Positions 16,222 to 25,581 of a stretch of 64,000 nucleotides of DNA are shown in pieces. Location: contig NZ_QGTW01000004.1 in NCBI RefSeq assembly GCF_003182355.1, forward strand, positions 1 through 64,000, in the 5' to 3' direction. The number at the start of each line of letters is the position of its first letter. Position 1 is the first letter of the stretch. The translations under genes and the position numbers were made by a program. The DNA is from Cytobacillus oceanisediminis (GTDB lineage Bacteria; Bacillota; Bacilli; Bacillales; Cytobacillaceae). The notes beneath the pieces were generated by a model that saw only the letters and a list, made by a program, of their open reading frames with translations, searched no databases and was not told the origin of the DNA.

Positions 16222-19200
16222 ATGATAGGAAGACGTCAGAAAAAGATGTTCAGCCTTGTGTCTATTTTTACCTTAATCCTTAGTCTTTTTGTTCCGTTTT
16301 CTTCTGCTCATGCAGAAGGGGCCATAACGGTTGCAGAGGCTATTGCGAATAATAGCGGTACTGCCACGGTTGAGGGATATATTGTCGGAACAACAACTTC
16401 TACATCTAATTATAAACATGAGGGGCCGTTTACGGTTGCAACGAATATTGCGATTGCAGACTCTGCAACTGAGACAGATCCCAGTAAGATTATGCCTGTT
16501 CAACTGCCAAGCGGTCCTATCAGAACAGGTATAAATTTGGTTGATAATTCAGAGAATCTGGGGAAGAAAGTTCAAATTACTGGGAACCTTGAAGCTTACT
16601 TTACAGTTCCAGGTTTGAAGAGTCCGACAGTCTACACCTTTGTAGAAGAAACTGATCCAACACAGGTTTCAGCAGTCAAAGCCTCTCCTGAAGCAGGGGC
16701 GGTTCAAAGTGGTACAGAAGTTACTCTTTCAACTTCCACGGAAGATGCTGCGATCTATTACACTACTGATGGTTCTGAACCCACTACAACAAGCTCTGAG
16801 TATTTAGAACCAATCGTGATCAATGAGGGTACAACAATCAAAGCCTTCGCTGTAAAAAGCGGCCTGGATAATAGCGAAATATCAACCTTTGAATATAGCA
16901 TTGCTCAGGAACAAACAATTGCCGAATTACGTGCGCTGCCTCTGCCGCATGAAGGCACAGTCCTTACAAAAGGTGTGGTAACAGCGGTATTAGGTTCTTC
17001 TACCTACATACAGGATGAAACAGCAGGAATCGTATTATACGGGCCGCGCCTTAATGTTCAGCCTGGTGATGTTGTGAGAGCATCTGGTAAATTGACAGAA
17101 TATGCAACTCTTTTGGAAATAGAGGTACAAGCTGAAGACGTGAATGTAATCGAAACAGCTGATATACCTGAACCGGAAGTCCTTACAGCCGGCCAGCTTG
17201 ACGAAAGCAAAGAGGCAACGCTAGTGAAAATTGAAAAGGTATCCGTACAATCATTTAGCGGCGGAAATTATACAGCGGTTGATGAAGAAGGTGTTTCCTT
17301 CCAAATTAGGCCAAGTGATTCTTCCCTGCTAACTGTAGACACAAGCTATGATTCCATCACTGGGGTTTTAGGTGTCTATAATGGGACTTACCAGCTAATC
17401 CCGCGCAATGCATCTGATGTCATTGCTGATTCCACCAAAGTCCAGCAGGTAGCGGCAACACCAGGTTCAGGTTTTGTACAGTCAGGCGATCAAGTCCGTC
17501 TGTCGACCTTAACTGAAGGTGCAACGATCTACTATACTACAGATGGTTCTGAACCAACTTCAGCCAGTACGGTTTATACCACGCCGATCACAATCAATAA
17601 AGATACTGCGCTTAAAGCGCTAGCAGTAAAAGAAGGCTTAACAAACAGCAAAATATCTGTATTCAATTATATTATTCAAAAAGAAGATGTCCGTATCCAT
17701 GACATTCAAGGTGCGGGACACTATTCAGTATATGACGGTTTTAATGTAACCGATGTAGAGGGGATCATCACGAAAGTGGTAGATAACAATAACTTCTACA
17801 TGCAGGATCAAGAGTCTGATAATGATCCTAAAACCTCAGAAGGAATCTTAGTTTATAAAAGTAAGCACGGTTTAACAGCGGGAGACGTTGTTTCTGTTAA
17901 TGGGCAGGTAAAAGAATGGGTGCTTGATGGCTATTCGGAAAAGAAAGAAACAGATTTGCCTGTAACAGAAATCAGTGCAAACTCTGTTTCCAAAACAGGA
18001 ACTGGAGAGCTTCCTGCCCCAGTTATAATTGATAAGGACAACCTTCCAACCGTGGTCATCGATAATGACAGCTTCTTTGAGTTTGACCCAGCAGAAGATG
18101 GCATCGATTTCTATGAAAGCCTGGAAGGAATGTTAGTTCAAATAAACAATCCAAAAGTAGTGGCACCTCAAAAGTATGGTGAGCTTGCAGTTGTACCAGG
18201 AGATGTCCCAACGAACACTGCAGATGGCGGACTGCGCATTACTGAAGACGATTTTAACCCAGAAAGAATCCATATTGATATGAACAATGAAAACTTTGTG
18301 GCTAAAATGGGCGACAGCTTCGCAGGACCCATCCAGGGAGTTGTAAGCTATGGCTTCAGCAACTATAAAGTATTAAGCGATGCAGCAGCTTTGCCAGAAC
18401 TCGTGGAAGGTAAAGTTGTTCGCGAGGATACAATCATTTCTCCTGAAGAAGATAAACTCACCATTGCTTCTTATAATGTTGAGAACTTCTCTCCAAAAGT
18501 AGATGCCGAGAAGGTTGCTAGATTAGCAGAAGCGATTGTCAAGAACATGAAGCAGCCTGATATTATCGGACTGACAGAAGTCCAGGATAATGACGGTCCA
18601 ACTGACAGTGCTACAACTGACGCCAGCCAAAGCGCAGAGCTGCTCATCCAAAAAATAATTGAGCTGGGCGGACCGGAATATACGTATACCGATATCGCTC
18701 CAATCGATAAAATGGATGGCGGGCAGCCTGGCGGAAATATCCGTGTCGGCTTTCTTTATAACGCTGAACGCGTATCCTTGATGGAAGGCGAAAAAGGTTC
18801 TGCCATTGATGCTGTTGGATTTGAAGAAGGCAAGCTGACTTTAAACCCAGGCCGCATCGATCCAACCAACGAAGCTTTTGAAGACAGCCGTAAATCATTG
18901 GCAGCACAGTTTGAGTTCAATGGTAAAAGCGTCATTGTTATCGCTAACCATTTTAACTCCAAAGGCGGAGACCTACCGTTATTCGGGAAAGTCCAGCCGC
19001 CGGTGTTAAATAGCGAAATTCAGCGTATGAAGATTGCTAACGTAATTAATGGCTTTGTTAAAGACGTGAAAGAAAAAGATCCGAATGCCAACATCGTATT
19101 GCTTGGCGACTTTAATGATTTTGAGTTCTCCAATCCTTTACAAACATTAAAGGGTGAGGAATTAACGAACATGATCGAAAAAGTGCCAGCAGACCAACGC

Positions 19201-20721
19201 TATTCTTATTCCTACCAAGGAAATGCCCAGGTGCTGGATCATATTTTAGTATCCAACAACCTGGCAGACAGAACAACAGTTGATATTCTTCATATTAATT
19301 CGGGCTTTATGGAAGAGCATGGCCGAGCGAGTGACCATGACCCAGTCATGATTCAAACTAGCCTAAAAGAGCAAGCGGAACCAGAAGAGCCAAAGTATGA
19401 TCATGTATTTAATCTGGTAGACTACCATGCGAAAAAGTATGTAGTAGGACCTCATAATGCACTGGTCACTATGGATGCACCATCAACCTTAACAGAAGGG
19501 CTCTGGCTGAAAAAATCAGCAACCTTAAAAGGTGAAGGCCTGAAAAATACAAGAGTTGTCATCAGCTCAGCAAACAAAGGTGCGATTGTCGACCTTTCAG
19601 GGGCAGAGATTAAAGAAGTCATGATTGAAAGCGATAAAGTCGAGGAAATCCGCGGGGCGGAGAATGTCCAGAAGTGGACAATCGGCAAGAAAGCAGATGC
19701 TTCCCTTATCAAATTTACTGACTCAAAAGGAAATGCCATGCATTCTCCTTTTGAGCCAAAGGTAAACCAGGCACCTGTTCCCACAAAAACGATCGAAAAT
19801 ATCAACGCGAAAACGGGCGAGCAAGTTTCACTTGATTTAAACGAATACTTCTCTGACCCCGATGGAGATGCATTAACTTATACTGCAACAATCGGAGCTG
19901 TAAATAGTTCAATCCTGACGCTTCCGACAGAGACTCCACAAACATTACTAATTGCAGTAACTGCAAATGACGGGAATGGCGGCGAAGTGACTGTCCGCTT
20001 TTCCCTGACAGTAGAAGAAGCTGAACAGCTCGATGGCTATTATGAAGATGCTTCCGGAAAAACGGGTGAAGAGTTAAAAGCAGCGCTTCACAACATCATT
20101 TCCGAACAGACAGTTATTTCATATAGCGATGTTTGGGACGCATTAAAGGAAACCGATGAAGACCCGGCTAATCCTGACAATGTCATTCTTTTCTACACAG
20201 GAGAATCCCGCTCAGAGAACCTTAACGGCGGTAATGTCGGTGATTGGAACCGCGAGCATGTTTGGGCAAAATCCCATGGCGGTTTTGGAACCAGCATGGG
20301 ACCTGGTACAGATGTGCATCATTTGCGTCCTACTGATGTGAAAATCAATAGTGCCCGCGGTAACCTTGATTTTGATAACGGCGGAACAGCAGTCAGCGGA
20401 TGTGATGGCTGCTATAAAACCGCCAACTCTTGGGAGCCACCGGATAGAGTAAAAGGCGACGTTGCGAGAATGCTCTTTTACATGGCTGTCCGCTATGAAG
20501 GCAACGGGGAAGTGGACCTGGAATTAAACGAACTGCTGAATAATGGGTCAAATCCTTACCACGGAAAGCTTTCTACACTGCTAGAGTGGCATGAGCAGGA
20601 TCCCGTTGACGAATTTGAACGCCACCGTAACGACATCATTTTTGAAAAATGGCAGCATAACCGCAATCCGTTCATTGATCACCCGGAATGGGCGGAAATG
20701 ATTTGGGAGCATGCAAGCTAA
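16222..20721 (+). CDS. Multidomain secreted nuclease (EEP exonuclease plus endonuclease I)
   Basis: A 1499-residue exported protein. Signal peptide 1-32; an OB-like domain (about 35-140); two chitobiase-C-type beta repeats (about 154-232 and 410-488), each with IYYTTDGSEPT; OB-fold-like regions after each; an endonuclease/exonuclease/phosphatase domain (about 746-1052) starting IASYNVENFS and ending SDHDPVM; a cadherin-like segment; and an endonuclease I (Bsn/EndA) domain (about 1273-1499) with the N-R-E-H catalytic motif near 1343. It should digest extracellular DNA for phosphate or nucleosides. No LPXTG or SLH anchor is seen. A TTGACA box is at 16114 but no good -10; a cre-like word at 16183-16197 is imperfect. 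Confidence 0.9.
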   Translation: MIGRRQKKMFSLVSIFTLILSLFVPFSSAHAEGAITVAEAIANNSGTATVEGYIVGTTTSTSNYKHEGPFTVATNIAIADSATETDPSKIMPVQLPSGPIRTGINLVDNSENLGKKVQITGNLEAYFTVPGLKSPTVYTFVEETDPTQVSAVKASPEAGAVQSGTEVTLSTSTEDAAIYYTTDGSEPTTTSSEYLEPIVINEGTTIKAFAVKSGLDNSEISTFEYSIAQEQTIAELRALPLPHEGTVLTKGVVTAVLGSSTYIQDETAGIVLYGPRLNVQPGDVVRASGKLTEYATLLEIEVQAEDVNVIETADIPEPEVLTAGQLDESKEATLVKIEKVSVQSFSGGNYTAVDEEGVSFQIRPSDSSLLTVDTSYDSITGVLGVYNGTYQLIPRNASDVIADSTKVQQVAATPGSGFVQSGDQVRLSTLTEGATIYYTTDGSEPTSASTVYTTPITINKDTALKALAVKEGLTNSKISVFNYIIQKEDVRIHDIQGAGHYSVYDGFNVTDVEGIITKVVDNNNFYMQDQESDNDPKTSEGILVYKSKHGLTAGDVVSVNGQVKEWVLDGYSEKKETDLPVTEISANSVSKTGTGELPAPVIIDKDNLPTVVIDNDSFFEFDPAEDGIDFYESLEGMLVQINNPKVVAPQKYGELAVVPGDVPTNTADGGLRITEDDFNPERIHIDMNNENFVAKMGDSFAGPIQGVVSYGFSNYKVLSDAAALPELVEGKVVREDTIISPEEDKLTIASYNVENFSPKVDAEKVARLAEAIVKNMKQPDIIGLTEVQDNDGPTDSATTDASQSAELLIQKIIELGGPEYTYTDIAPIDKMDGGQPGGNIRVGFLYNAERVSLMEGEKGSAIDAVGFEEGKLTLNPGRIDPTNEAFEDSRKSLAAQFEFNGKSVIVIANHFNSKGGDLPLFGKVQPPVLNSEIQRMKIANVINGFVKDVKEKDPNANIVLLGDFNDFEFSNPLQTLKGEELTNMIEKVPADQRYSYSYQGNAQVLDHILVSNNLADRTTVDILHINSGFMEEHGRASDHDPVMIQTSLKEQAEPEEPKYDHVFNLVDYHAKKYVVGPHNALVTMDAPSTLTEGLWLKKSATLKGEGLKNTRVVISSANKGAIVDLSGAEIKEVMIESDKVEEIRGAENVQKWTIGKKADASLIKFTDSKGNAMHSPFEPKVNQAPVPTKTIENINAKTGEQVSLDLNEYFSDPDGDALTYTATIGAVNSSILTLPTETPQTLLIAVTANDGNGGEVTVRFSLTVEEAEQLDGYYEDASGKTGEELKAALHNIISEQTVISYSDVWDALKETDEDPANPDNVILFYTGESRSENLNGGNVGDWNREHVWAKSHGGFGTSMGPGTDVHHLRPTDVKINSARGNLDFDNGGTAVSGCDGCYKTANSWEPPDRVKGDVARMLFYMAVRYEGNGEVDLELNELLNNGSNPYHGKLSTLLEWHEQDPVDEFERHRNDIIFEKWQHNRNPFIDHPEWAEMIWEHAS

Positions 20722-20732
20722 TAAGCTATGAA

Positions 20733-20768
20733 GGATGGAAATCGAAAAGGATTTCCATCCTTTTTTTT
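20733..20768 (+). terminator. Intrinsic terminator after the nuclease gene
   Basis: GGATGGAAATC and GATTTCCATCC arms, loop GAAAAG, then eight T. Confidence 0.9.
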
Positions 20769-20905
20769 CTATTATATTATTATTAATTTCAACCAAAACG
20801 CACATTTATTACAAAATTCTTCCTAATTATAGTAAAATTGTATTATTGTCGAAAATGAGGGGCAGGATAACAAGAAGCCTGTCGTTATTTGTAAGGAGTG
20901 GAAAA

Positions 20906-22810
20906 ATGTTTGCAAGATTAAGAGTTTTAGCTGTTGTTGCAGTTGCTCTAAGTTCCCTTTTATCAGCGGGCTCAGCGAGTGTTTCGGCTGCAACACTGAT
21001 CGGAAAAGGCCTATACATTAAAAAAGGAGTGACCATTGAGATTGATGGCAAGAAGGCTGTATTTAAAGACCCTATTCTTAATAAGGCCGGGCACTTGCTT
21101 TTGCCAATGAGAGATTTGTATGAAGCGATAGATGCAGAGGTTTATTGGGATAAAAAGAATCAAACAGCAAGTGCCGTTAGAAATGGAAAAAGAGTAGATC
21201 TTACCATAAACTCTGCTATTGCTAGAGTAAATGATAAGAAGGTTACTATGAACGTAGCTCCTCTTATGTACAAATACAGGACTTACGTTCCGCTGCGCTT
21301 TGTGAGTGAAAACCTTGATGGAAAGGTTTATTGGAACCAGGGTGAACAAACGGTTGAAATAACACTAAATCACCAAGAAGCTCCAACCACAAGTCCACAA
21401 GAAGATCCATACGTGCTACATATGAATAATAAAAGAATCATTATGGAAGATCCTTTAATCATCAGAGGTGGAAGAACCTATATACCTGCTAATTATTTTT
21501 ATGAAAACCTGGAGAACACTACTGCAAATTGGGTATCGGATAGCCAGTTAGAATTTCAGATAGCCGGTTTGAACTTTGTTTTTTCAAACGGAAGCCAGAA
21601 CGTTTTGGTGAATCAGGAACCGGTACAGATCGAAGAAAAGCCGTTTATTCAATCGGGAAAAATGTATGTCCCTGTCCATTTTATCGTAAATGCACTGGGA
21701 GGCAATCTGCGTATCCTTACTGATAAAAAGGCAATGTATATCTATCTTTATCATTATATGTTTACAAGCGATTTTCTTGAGAAAACGGTTGGTTCAACCA
21801 CTCGCCCTGCTTATGTGCCTAATGCAAGTTTAGAAGGCTCTCGTGACATGCTTGTAAGCGATAATCCGGAAAGAGTTACACCTGCCCTCGTTCCGAATCC
21901 TGCAGCCACGCTCTCTCAGCACAATGTAAATTCAGCAGATTCAGTTAACGAACACCGGATTTTTGGATGGCACCTCAATAAGCTTGGAAAAGAAGCGAAG
22001 ATTGGGATTACCATTCAAAATATTTCAAGAAGCAATAGCTTGGAGGTTACAGGCTCTAAAGGTTATGTTAAAACGAGCGGAAACAGCTGGATTAATTATG
22101 ATATTGGTCTTCCAATTGCTGATAAAGTTCTGAATGACAAGCTAAATGATTCAGAGAGTAAAGGGATTGTTATACAGCCTGGTGAAACAAAAGTCATTGA
22201 AACATACGAATTGCATCCTAACTATATTATCGGCTTTTTGCAGGATGTTGATATTCGCTCCATAAACGGAGGAAACGGTGAATACACAATTCGAACTGTA
22301 TTGACAACAAATGATACAGACTTAACAAGCATCCACTCAGAACAAGTTCCGATTGATCCATATGCTGCACATCCGAGAGGAGCATGGCCAAATGCTGAAA
22401 TTCGGGCAAATCTGCCTGCCTATACAGTTGGCTCACCGGAAGTTGGCTATAACATATCTAACGGAAATACGGATCACTTCCTAAGCGAAGAGAATTCATT
22501 ATCTAAGGTCAATGGCTCAGTTGGAAATTCAGGCCACTTTGGTATGAATTATAAGGTGAATATCCCAATCATCAACCCAACTGGTAAAGCTAAAACAATC
22601 AAGCTTAAAATAGCAGGCAGAGGGGGACTATATAGCGGAGCGGTGAAAATGAATGGAAACGTCCATTTGATCCCAACCCTTAAGCCTTTCACGGAGTATG
22701 CAGAACTCCCAGCTTACACTGTTACAGGTGCTGAGGAAATGATTAGCCTTGAAATCATGCATGCCGGGGGAGCCAGCCTGCCAGCTGCGATTTATGTGGA
22801 GGCCAAATGA
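20906..22810 (+). CDS. Secreted protein with two copper-amine-oxidase-N (stalk) domains
   Basis: A 634-residue exported protein. ATG at 20906 with GTAAGGAGTG was chosen because it opens directly on a signal peptide (cleavage near SVSA, residue 30); the longer frame from 20735 is not needed. Residues about 36-145 and 160-290 are two stalk domains of the copper amine oxidase N-terminal type, with RTYVPLRFVSE in the first. The remaining 340 residues are beta-rich (two probable sandwich domains) with no catalytic motif I can identify. Probably a surface or matrix-associated protein; ended by its own terminator. Confidence 0.8.
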   Translation: MFARLRVLAVVAVALSSLLSAGSASVSAATLIGKGLYIKKGVTIEIDGKKAVFKDPILNKAGHLLLPMRDLYEAIDAEVYWDKKNQTASAVRNGKRVDLTINSAIARVNDKKVTMNVAPLMYKYRTYVPLRFVSENLDGKVYWNQGEQTVEITLNHQEAPTTSPQEDPYVLHMNNKRIIMEDPLIIRGGRTYIPANYFYENLENTTANWVSDSQLEFQIAGLNFVFSNGSQNVLVNQEPVQIEEKPFIQSGKMYVPVHFIVNALGGNLRILTDKKAMYIYLYHYMFTSDFLEKTVGSTTRPAYVPNASLEGSRDMLVSDNPERVTPALVPNPAATLSQHNVNSADSVNEHRIFGWHLNKLGKEAKIGITIQNISRSNSLEVTGSKGYVKTSGNSWINYDIGLPIADKVLNDKLNDSESKGIVIQPGETKVIETYELHPNYIIGFLQDVDIRSINGGNGEYTIRTVLTTNDTDLTSIHSEQVPIDPYAAHPRGAWPNAEIRANLPAYTVGSPEVGYNISNGNTDHFLSEENSLSKVNGSVGNSGHFGMNYKVNIPIINPTGKAKTIKLKIAGRGGLYSGAVKMNGNVHLIPTLKPFTEYAELPAYTVTGAEEMISLEIMHAGGASLPAAIYVEAK

Positions 22811-22822
22811 TAAAAAAGGAGA

Positions 22823-22852
22823 ACCGGCAAATTTTTGCCGGTCTTTTTTTGG
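22823..22852 (+). terminator. Intrinsic terminator
   Basis: ACCGGCAAA and TTTGCCGGT arms followed by seven T. Confidence 0.9.
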
Positions 22853-22945
22853 GGTAAAATAGTCCTTTTGCATCGATATTTGGAGAAAACTAGCGAAAAT
22901 TGTTGAAAATATATTACTATAGTTATATGATATTTGTATGAAAAT

Positions 22946-23032
22946 TGAAAAAGGCAAACTTATTGAAAAATAAGGACGCAAAGCCATGAGTCTAAGGTCA
23001 TATATATGGCTAAGATCGTCGGGCTGCCAAAA
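22946..23032 (+). ncRNA. Cyclic-di-GMP-I (GEMM) riboswitch 3
   Basis: AAAGGCAAA, helix CTTATT-GAAA-AATAAG, GGACGCAAAGCC, a variable P3 arm, and GGGCTGCC. A terminator hairpin at 23083-23110 lies between the sensor and the next ORF, so this copy probably controls transcription. Confidence 0.88.
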
Positions 23033-23082
23033 TGTCGGGAGTACATGTCTTTTTATGGGGTATAGCTATTAATAACATTCAA

Positions 23083-23110
23083 ACTCTGCCGGGCGTTGGC
23101 GGGTTTTTTA
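23083..23110 (+). terminator. Riboswitch-controlled terminator
   Basis: CTGCC (23086-23090) pairs with GGCGG (23098-23102), then six T. It is the expression platform of riboswitch 3. Confidence 0.7.
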
Positions 23111-23155
23111 CTTTTAGTTTTCAGAATTGTAAAAATTGGAAAGGCGTGGATAAAA

Positions 23156-23401
23156 TTGAAGGTTTATTACGGATCGGTCGAATACTTTGAAAGAGAAATT
23201 ATTCATTCTCTTTCCCGCCAAGAGGCAAATTCTTTACGGGAAATTGCAGATAAGCTGGAAAGAGAATTGTTATTTGATTTTATTTGCGATGAAAAAATCA
23301 AGAAGGAATGCTTGAATAACCTGGAATGTGCGTGTACAAAAGTGAACCATCAATTTATTGATGCGGATGGAACAGATAGTTCCATATCAGCTTATAATTA
23401 A
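23156..23401 (+). CDS. 81-residue protein under c-di-GMP riboswitch 3
   Basis: I place the start at TTG 23156 with AAAGGCGTGG upstream; an earlier in-frame TTG at 23096 lies inside the terminator hairpin. The product is charged and helical (SLSRQEANSLREIADKLERE) with four cysteines in its second half and no recognisable family. It is alone between riboswitch 3 and the terminator at 23467, so its only visible control is cyclic di-GMP. Function unknown. Confidence 0.65.
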   Translation: MKVYYGSVEYFEREIIHSLSRQEANSLREIADKLERELLFDFICDEKIKKECLNNLECACTKVNHQFIDADGTDSSISAYN

Positions 23402-23466
23402 TACACGGAAACACAGCAATTAGGAGACAATTTGCAGTGAGTGGGTTGGTCTTTTTATAACAAATG

Positions 23467-23495
23467 GAGCCCTGCTCATGCGAGAGGGCTTTTAA
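23467..23495. terminator. Intrinsic terminator
   Basis: AGCCCT and AGGGCT arms with inner GCTC/GCGAG pairing, then TTTTAA. Confidence 0.65.
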
Positions 23496-23505
23496 CATCG
23501 AATCT

Positions 23506-23766
23506 CTATTCCTTGCGTTTATTTAATATCTTATTAAGCAGCGCCTGATTTTTTTCACAAGCATCTTTTGTTTCATCAGTTAATAACTTGTATTCAATCA
23601 CTTTGCCCTCGTTATTAATATTTGCTTCAATCATATCTCCATCTGACAGGTATAAAGAAAATTGCTTAATTGAAACGACTACTCTGTCACATTCATTCTT
23701 GCTCGGTAATAAAATAACATTTTCCCCCTCTATTGCATCAACAGTGTATTTTTCCAACTCGATCAT
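23506..23766 (-). CDS. DUF3006-type small protein
   Basis: An 86-residue soluble protein with the DUF3006 pattern: an N-terminal beta strand with a D-x-I-E-G-E turn (TVDAIEGENVILL), a second strand set (DGDMIEANI), then a charged helix. Members are usually encoded beside ComEC-like metallo-beta-lactamases, as here: its start overlaps the end of the upstream hydrolase gene by 4 bases, implying translational coupling. Biochemical role unknown; a small cytosolic partner of an exported enzyme is hard to explain. Confidence 0.75.
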   Translation of the reverse strand: MIELEKYTVDAIEGENVILLPSKNECDRVVVSIKQFSLYLSDGDMIEANINNEGKVIEYKLLTDETKDACEKNQALLNKILNKRKE

Positions 23767-25247
23767 CCCTCCTCAACAGTGAACCCATTTTCAGTTGATT
23801 CCACAATAATATTTCCATCATTGTAAGTACTGAATATTTTGGAACCTATTGATTTTAATCTTAGTACAACTTCGGAGTTTGGATGGCCATATGAATTGTC
23901 TCCATATGAAAGTATGGTAATGGAAGGCTGGACTTTATTCAGGAAGCTTGAAGAAGTTGAAGTGCTGGAACCATGATGGCCAGCTTTTAGTATATCTGCA
24001 GAAACATTGTATTGTAGGGTCATATTCGCTTCGTTCTCCATTGTTGCATCTCCAGTTAACAAGAAGCTAACGTCTTCATGGACCACTTTTAATACAACAG
24101 AGGATTCATTTAAATCTGAACTTGAATAGGTGGAATTTAACACTTGAACAACAAGATCTTCATCAATGTTTAAAAATTCCCCTTTAGATGGGATTTCCAT
24201 TGGGATATCTTTTTGGTCAATTAATGTTAAATAGTCTGTATAGGTTTGCGTAGTATGAACTTTTCCGCTATCCAGCACTTTTTTTACAGGAACCTTCTTT
24301 AAAACTTCGATAAGGCCGCCAATGTGGTCAGCATCTGGGTGAGTAGCAACCATGACATCAATAGAATTGATGCCTTCCTTGGCTAAATAGTCTATCACTT
24401 CATCGCCTGCATATCTGTTTCCGCCGTCGATTAATACATTCTTTCCATTAGGGGTTTCCAGCAAGATGCTATCGCCTTGCCCGACATTAATAAAATGGGC
24501 GGTGATTTCACCGCCGGCAATGTTTACATCATAGTTTCTAATTATTCTAGCCAGGAAAGAAGCAAATTCTGCCCGGTTTACATTAGAGTTTGGCCTAAAA
24601 GTGTTGTCTGGATATCCGCCCGTTATATCATTATGAACCAACACTTGAATGACGCCATAAGCCCAGTGTTTAGTTGAAACATCTTTAAATGAAATGCTGC
24701 TTTTTCCAGTTAGGTCGTATGCTCTAACTAGCATCGCAGCTAGCTCGGCTCTTGTAATGGCAGCATTCGGTTTAAAACTTCCGCCGCTGTATCCGCCCAT
24801 AATATCTGCTTTTGCAACAGCACCAATAGATGTGTATGCCCAATGCTTTGAAGTTACATCAGTGAACGAAGGTCTTGCAGTAGGCAGATCTAAGTGCCGG
24901 GTAATGATAACTGCAACTTCGGCACGAGTTATACTCTTTTTAACACCAAATGAACCATCGCTGTATCCGCCTACTAACCCTAGCTCATATAAAAGGTTAA
25001 TATTTGCTTCTGCCCAGTGGCCTCCTGTGTCAGTAAAAAGACCAGGCTGAGGCTTAGGATTATCTCTTATAATATTTCCATTGGCATCATGGTAATGATA
25101 TTCCCCTGTTTCCAGTCCATATTGAGCACAGTTTGTCCAGCAAGTGTGCCCACCACTGGAATCTGTACCACCTGGAGATGCAGAGACTTTGGATATAGGA
25201 ATAAGAAATAAGGATACAGTAAGAAATAAAACGACTAATTTTTTCAT
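23763..25247 (-). CDS. S-layer-anchored metallo-beta-lactamase-fold hydrolase (YHYH, 3xSLH, ComEC-like MBL)
   Basis: A 494-residue exported enzyme. Signal peptide 1-23; a short His/Cys segment with EYHYHD (about 34-58); three SLH repeats (about 70-245); and a C-terminal MBL domain (about 250-490) beginning HFINVGQGDSILLE with the metal motif T-H-P-D-A-D-H near 300 and a later GHHGS. This resembles the ComEC/Rec2 MBL domain, which may degrade the non-transforming DNA strand; nuclease or phosphodiesterase activity at the wall is inferred. ATG has AAGGAGG upstream. Paired with DUF3006. Confidence 0.85.
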   Translation of the reverse strand: MKKLVVLFLTVSLFLIPISKVSASPGGTDSSGGHTCWTNCAQYGLETGEYHYHDANGNIIRDNPKPQPGLFTDTGGHWAEANINLLYELGLVGGYSDGSFGVKKSITRAEVAVIITRHLDLPTARPSFTDVTSKHWAYTSIGAVAKADIMGGYSGGSFKPNAAITRAELAAMLVRAYDLTGKSSISFKDVSTKHWAYGVIQVLVHNDITGGYPDNTFRPNSNVNRAEFASFLARIIRNYDVNIAGGEITAHFINVGQGDSILLETPNGKNVLIDGGNRYAGDEVIDYLAKEGINSIDVMVATHPDADHIGGLIEVLKKVPVKKVLDSGKVHTTQTYTDYLTLIDQKDIPMEIPSKGEFLNIDEDLVVQVLNSTYSSSDLNESSVVLKVVHEDVSFLLTGDATMENEANMTLQYNVSADILKAGHHGSSTSTSSSFLNKVQPSITILSYGDNSYGHPNSEVVLRLKSIGSKIFSTYNDGNIIVESTENGFTVEEG

Positions 25248-25346
25248 AGTGGCCTCCTTAGATGTGAATTAATTTCCATTTGATATTGTAACAGAATTGT
25301 AATAAAAGGGGAGGGTAACTCAACAGGTGGAATAAATTACTAAATA

Positions 25347-25556
25347 ATGATAGGGGGATTTTTGGCTTTAGGAGCGTGGCTGGGCTTATTTGTTTCTTAT
25401 GGTATTGTGATCTTGATGCGGTTCATTAATAATTCATTAACATCATTTTTCTATCTGGATTTCATGGAAAAGTCCATTATGCTTATAGGTATATTGCTTG
25501 CAGCCATATTAGGAAATGCTGCCGGCAAGCGTAAATTGAATAAAAAAGAGGCGTGA
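25347..25556 (+). CDS. 69-residue membrane protein of unknown function
   Basis: Two hydrophobic helices (about residues 2-27 and 42-60) with a basic tail KRKLNKKEA. No family recognised. The ribosome site before the chosen ATG is poor (GGTGGAA 20 bases upstream), so the start is uncertain. It is divergent from the SLH hydrolase and shares a terminator with the M14 gene. Confidence 0.55.
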   Translation: MIGGFLALGAWLGLFVSYGIVILMRFINNSLTSFFYLDFMEKSIMLIGILLAAILGNAAGKRKLNKKEA

Positions 25557-25578
25557 TGACAAAGCATCACGCCTTTTC
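25549..25578. terminator. Bidirectional terminator
   Basis: AGGCGTGATG and CATCACGCCT arms with T runs on both sides; ends both neighbouring genes. Confidence 0.85.
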
Positions 25579-25581
25579 TAA

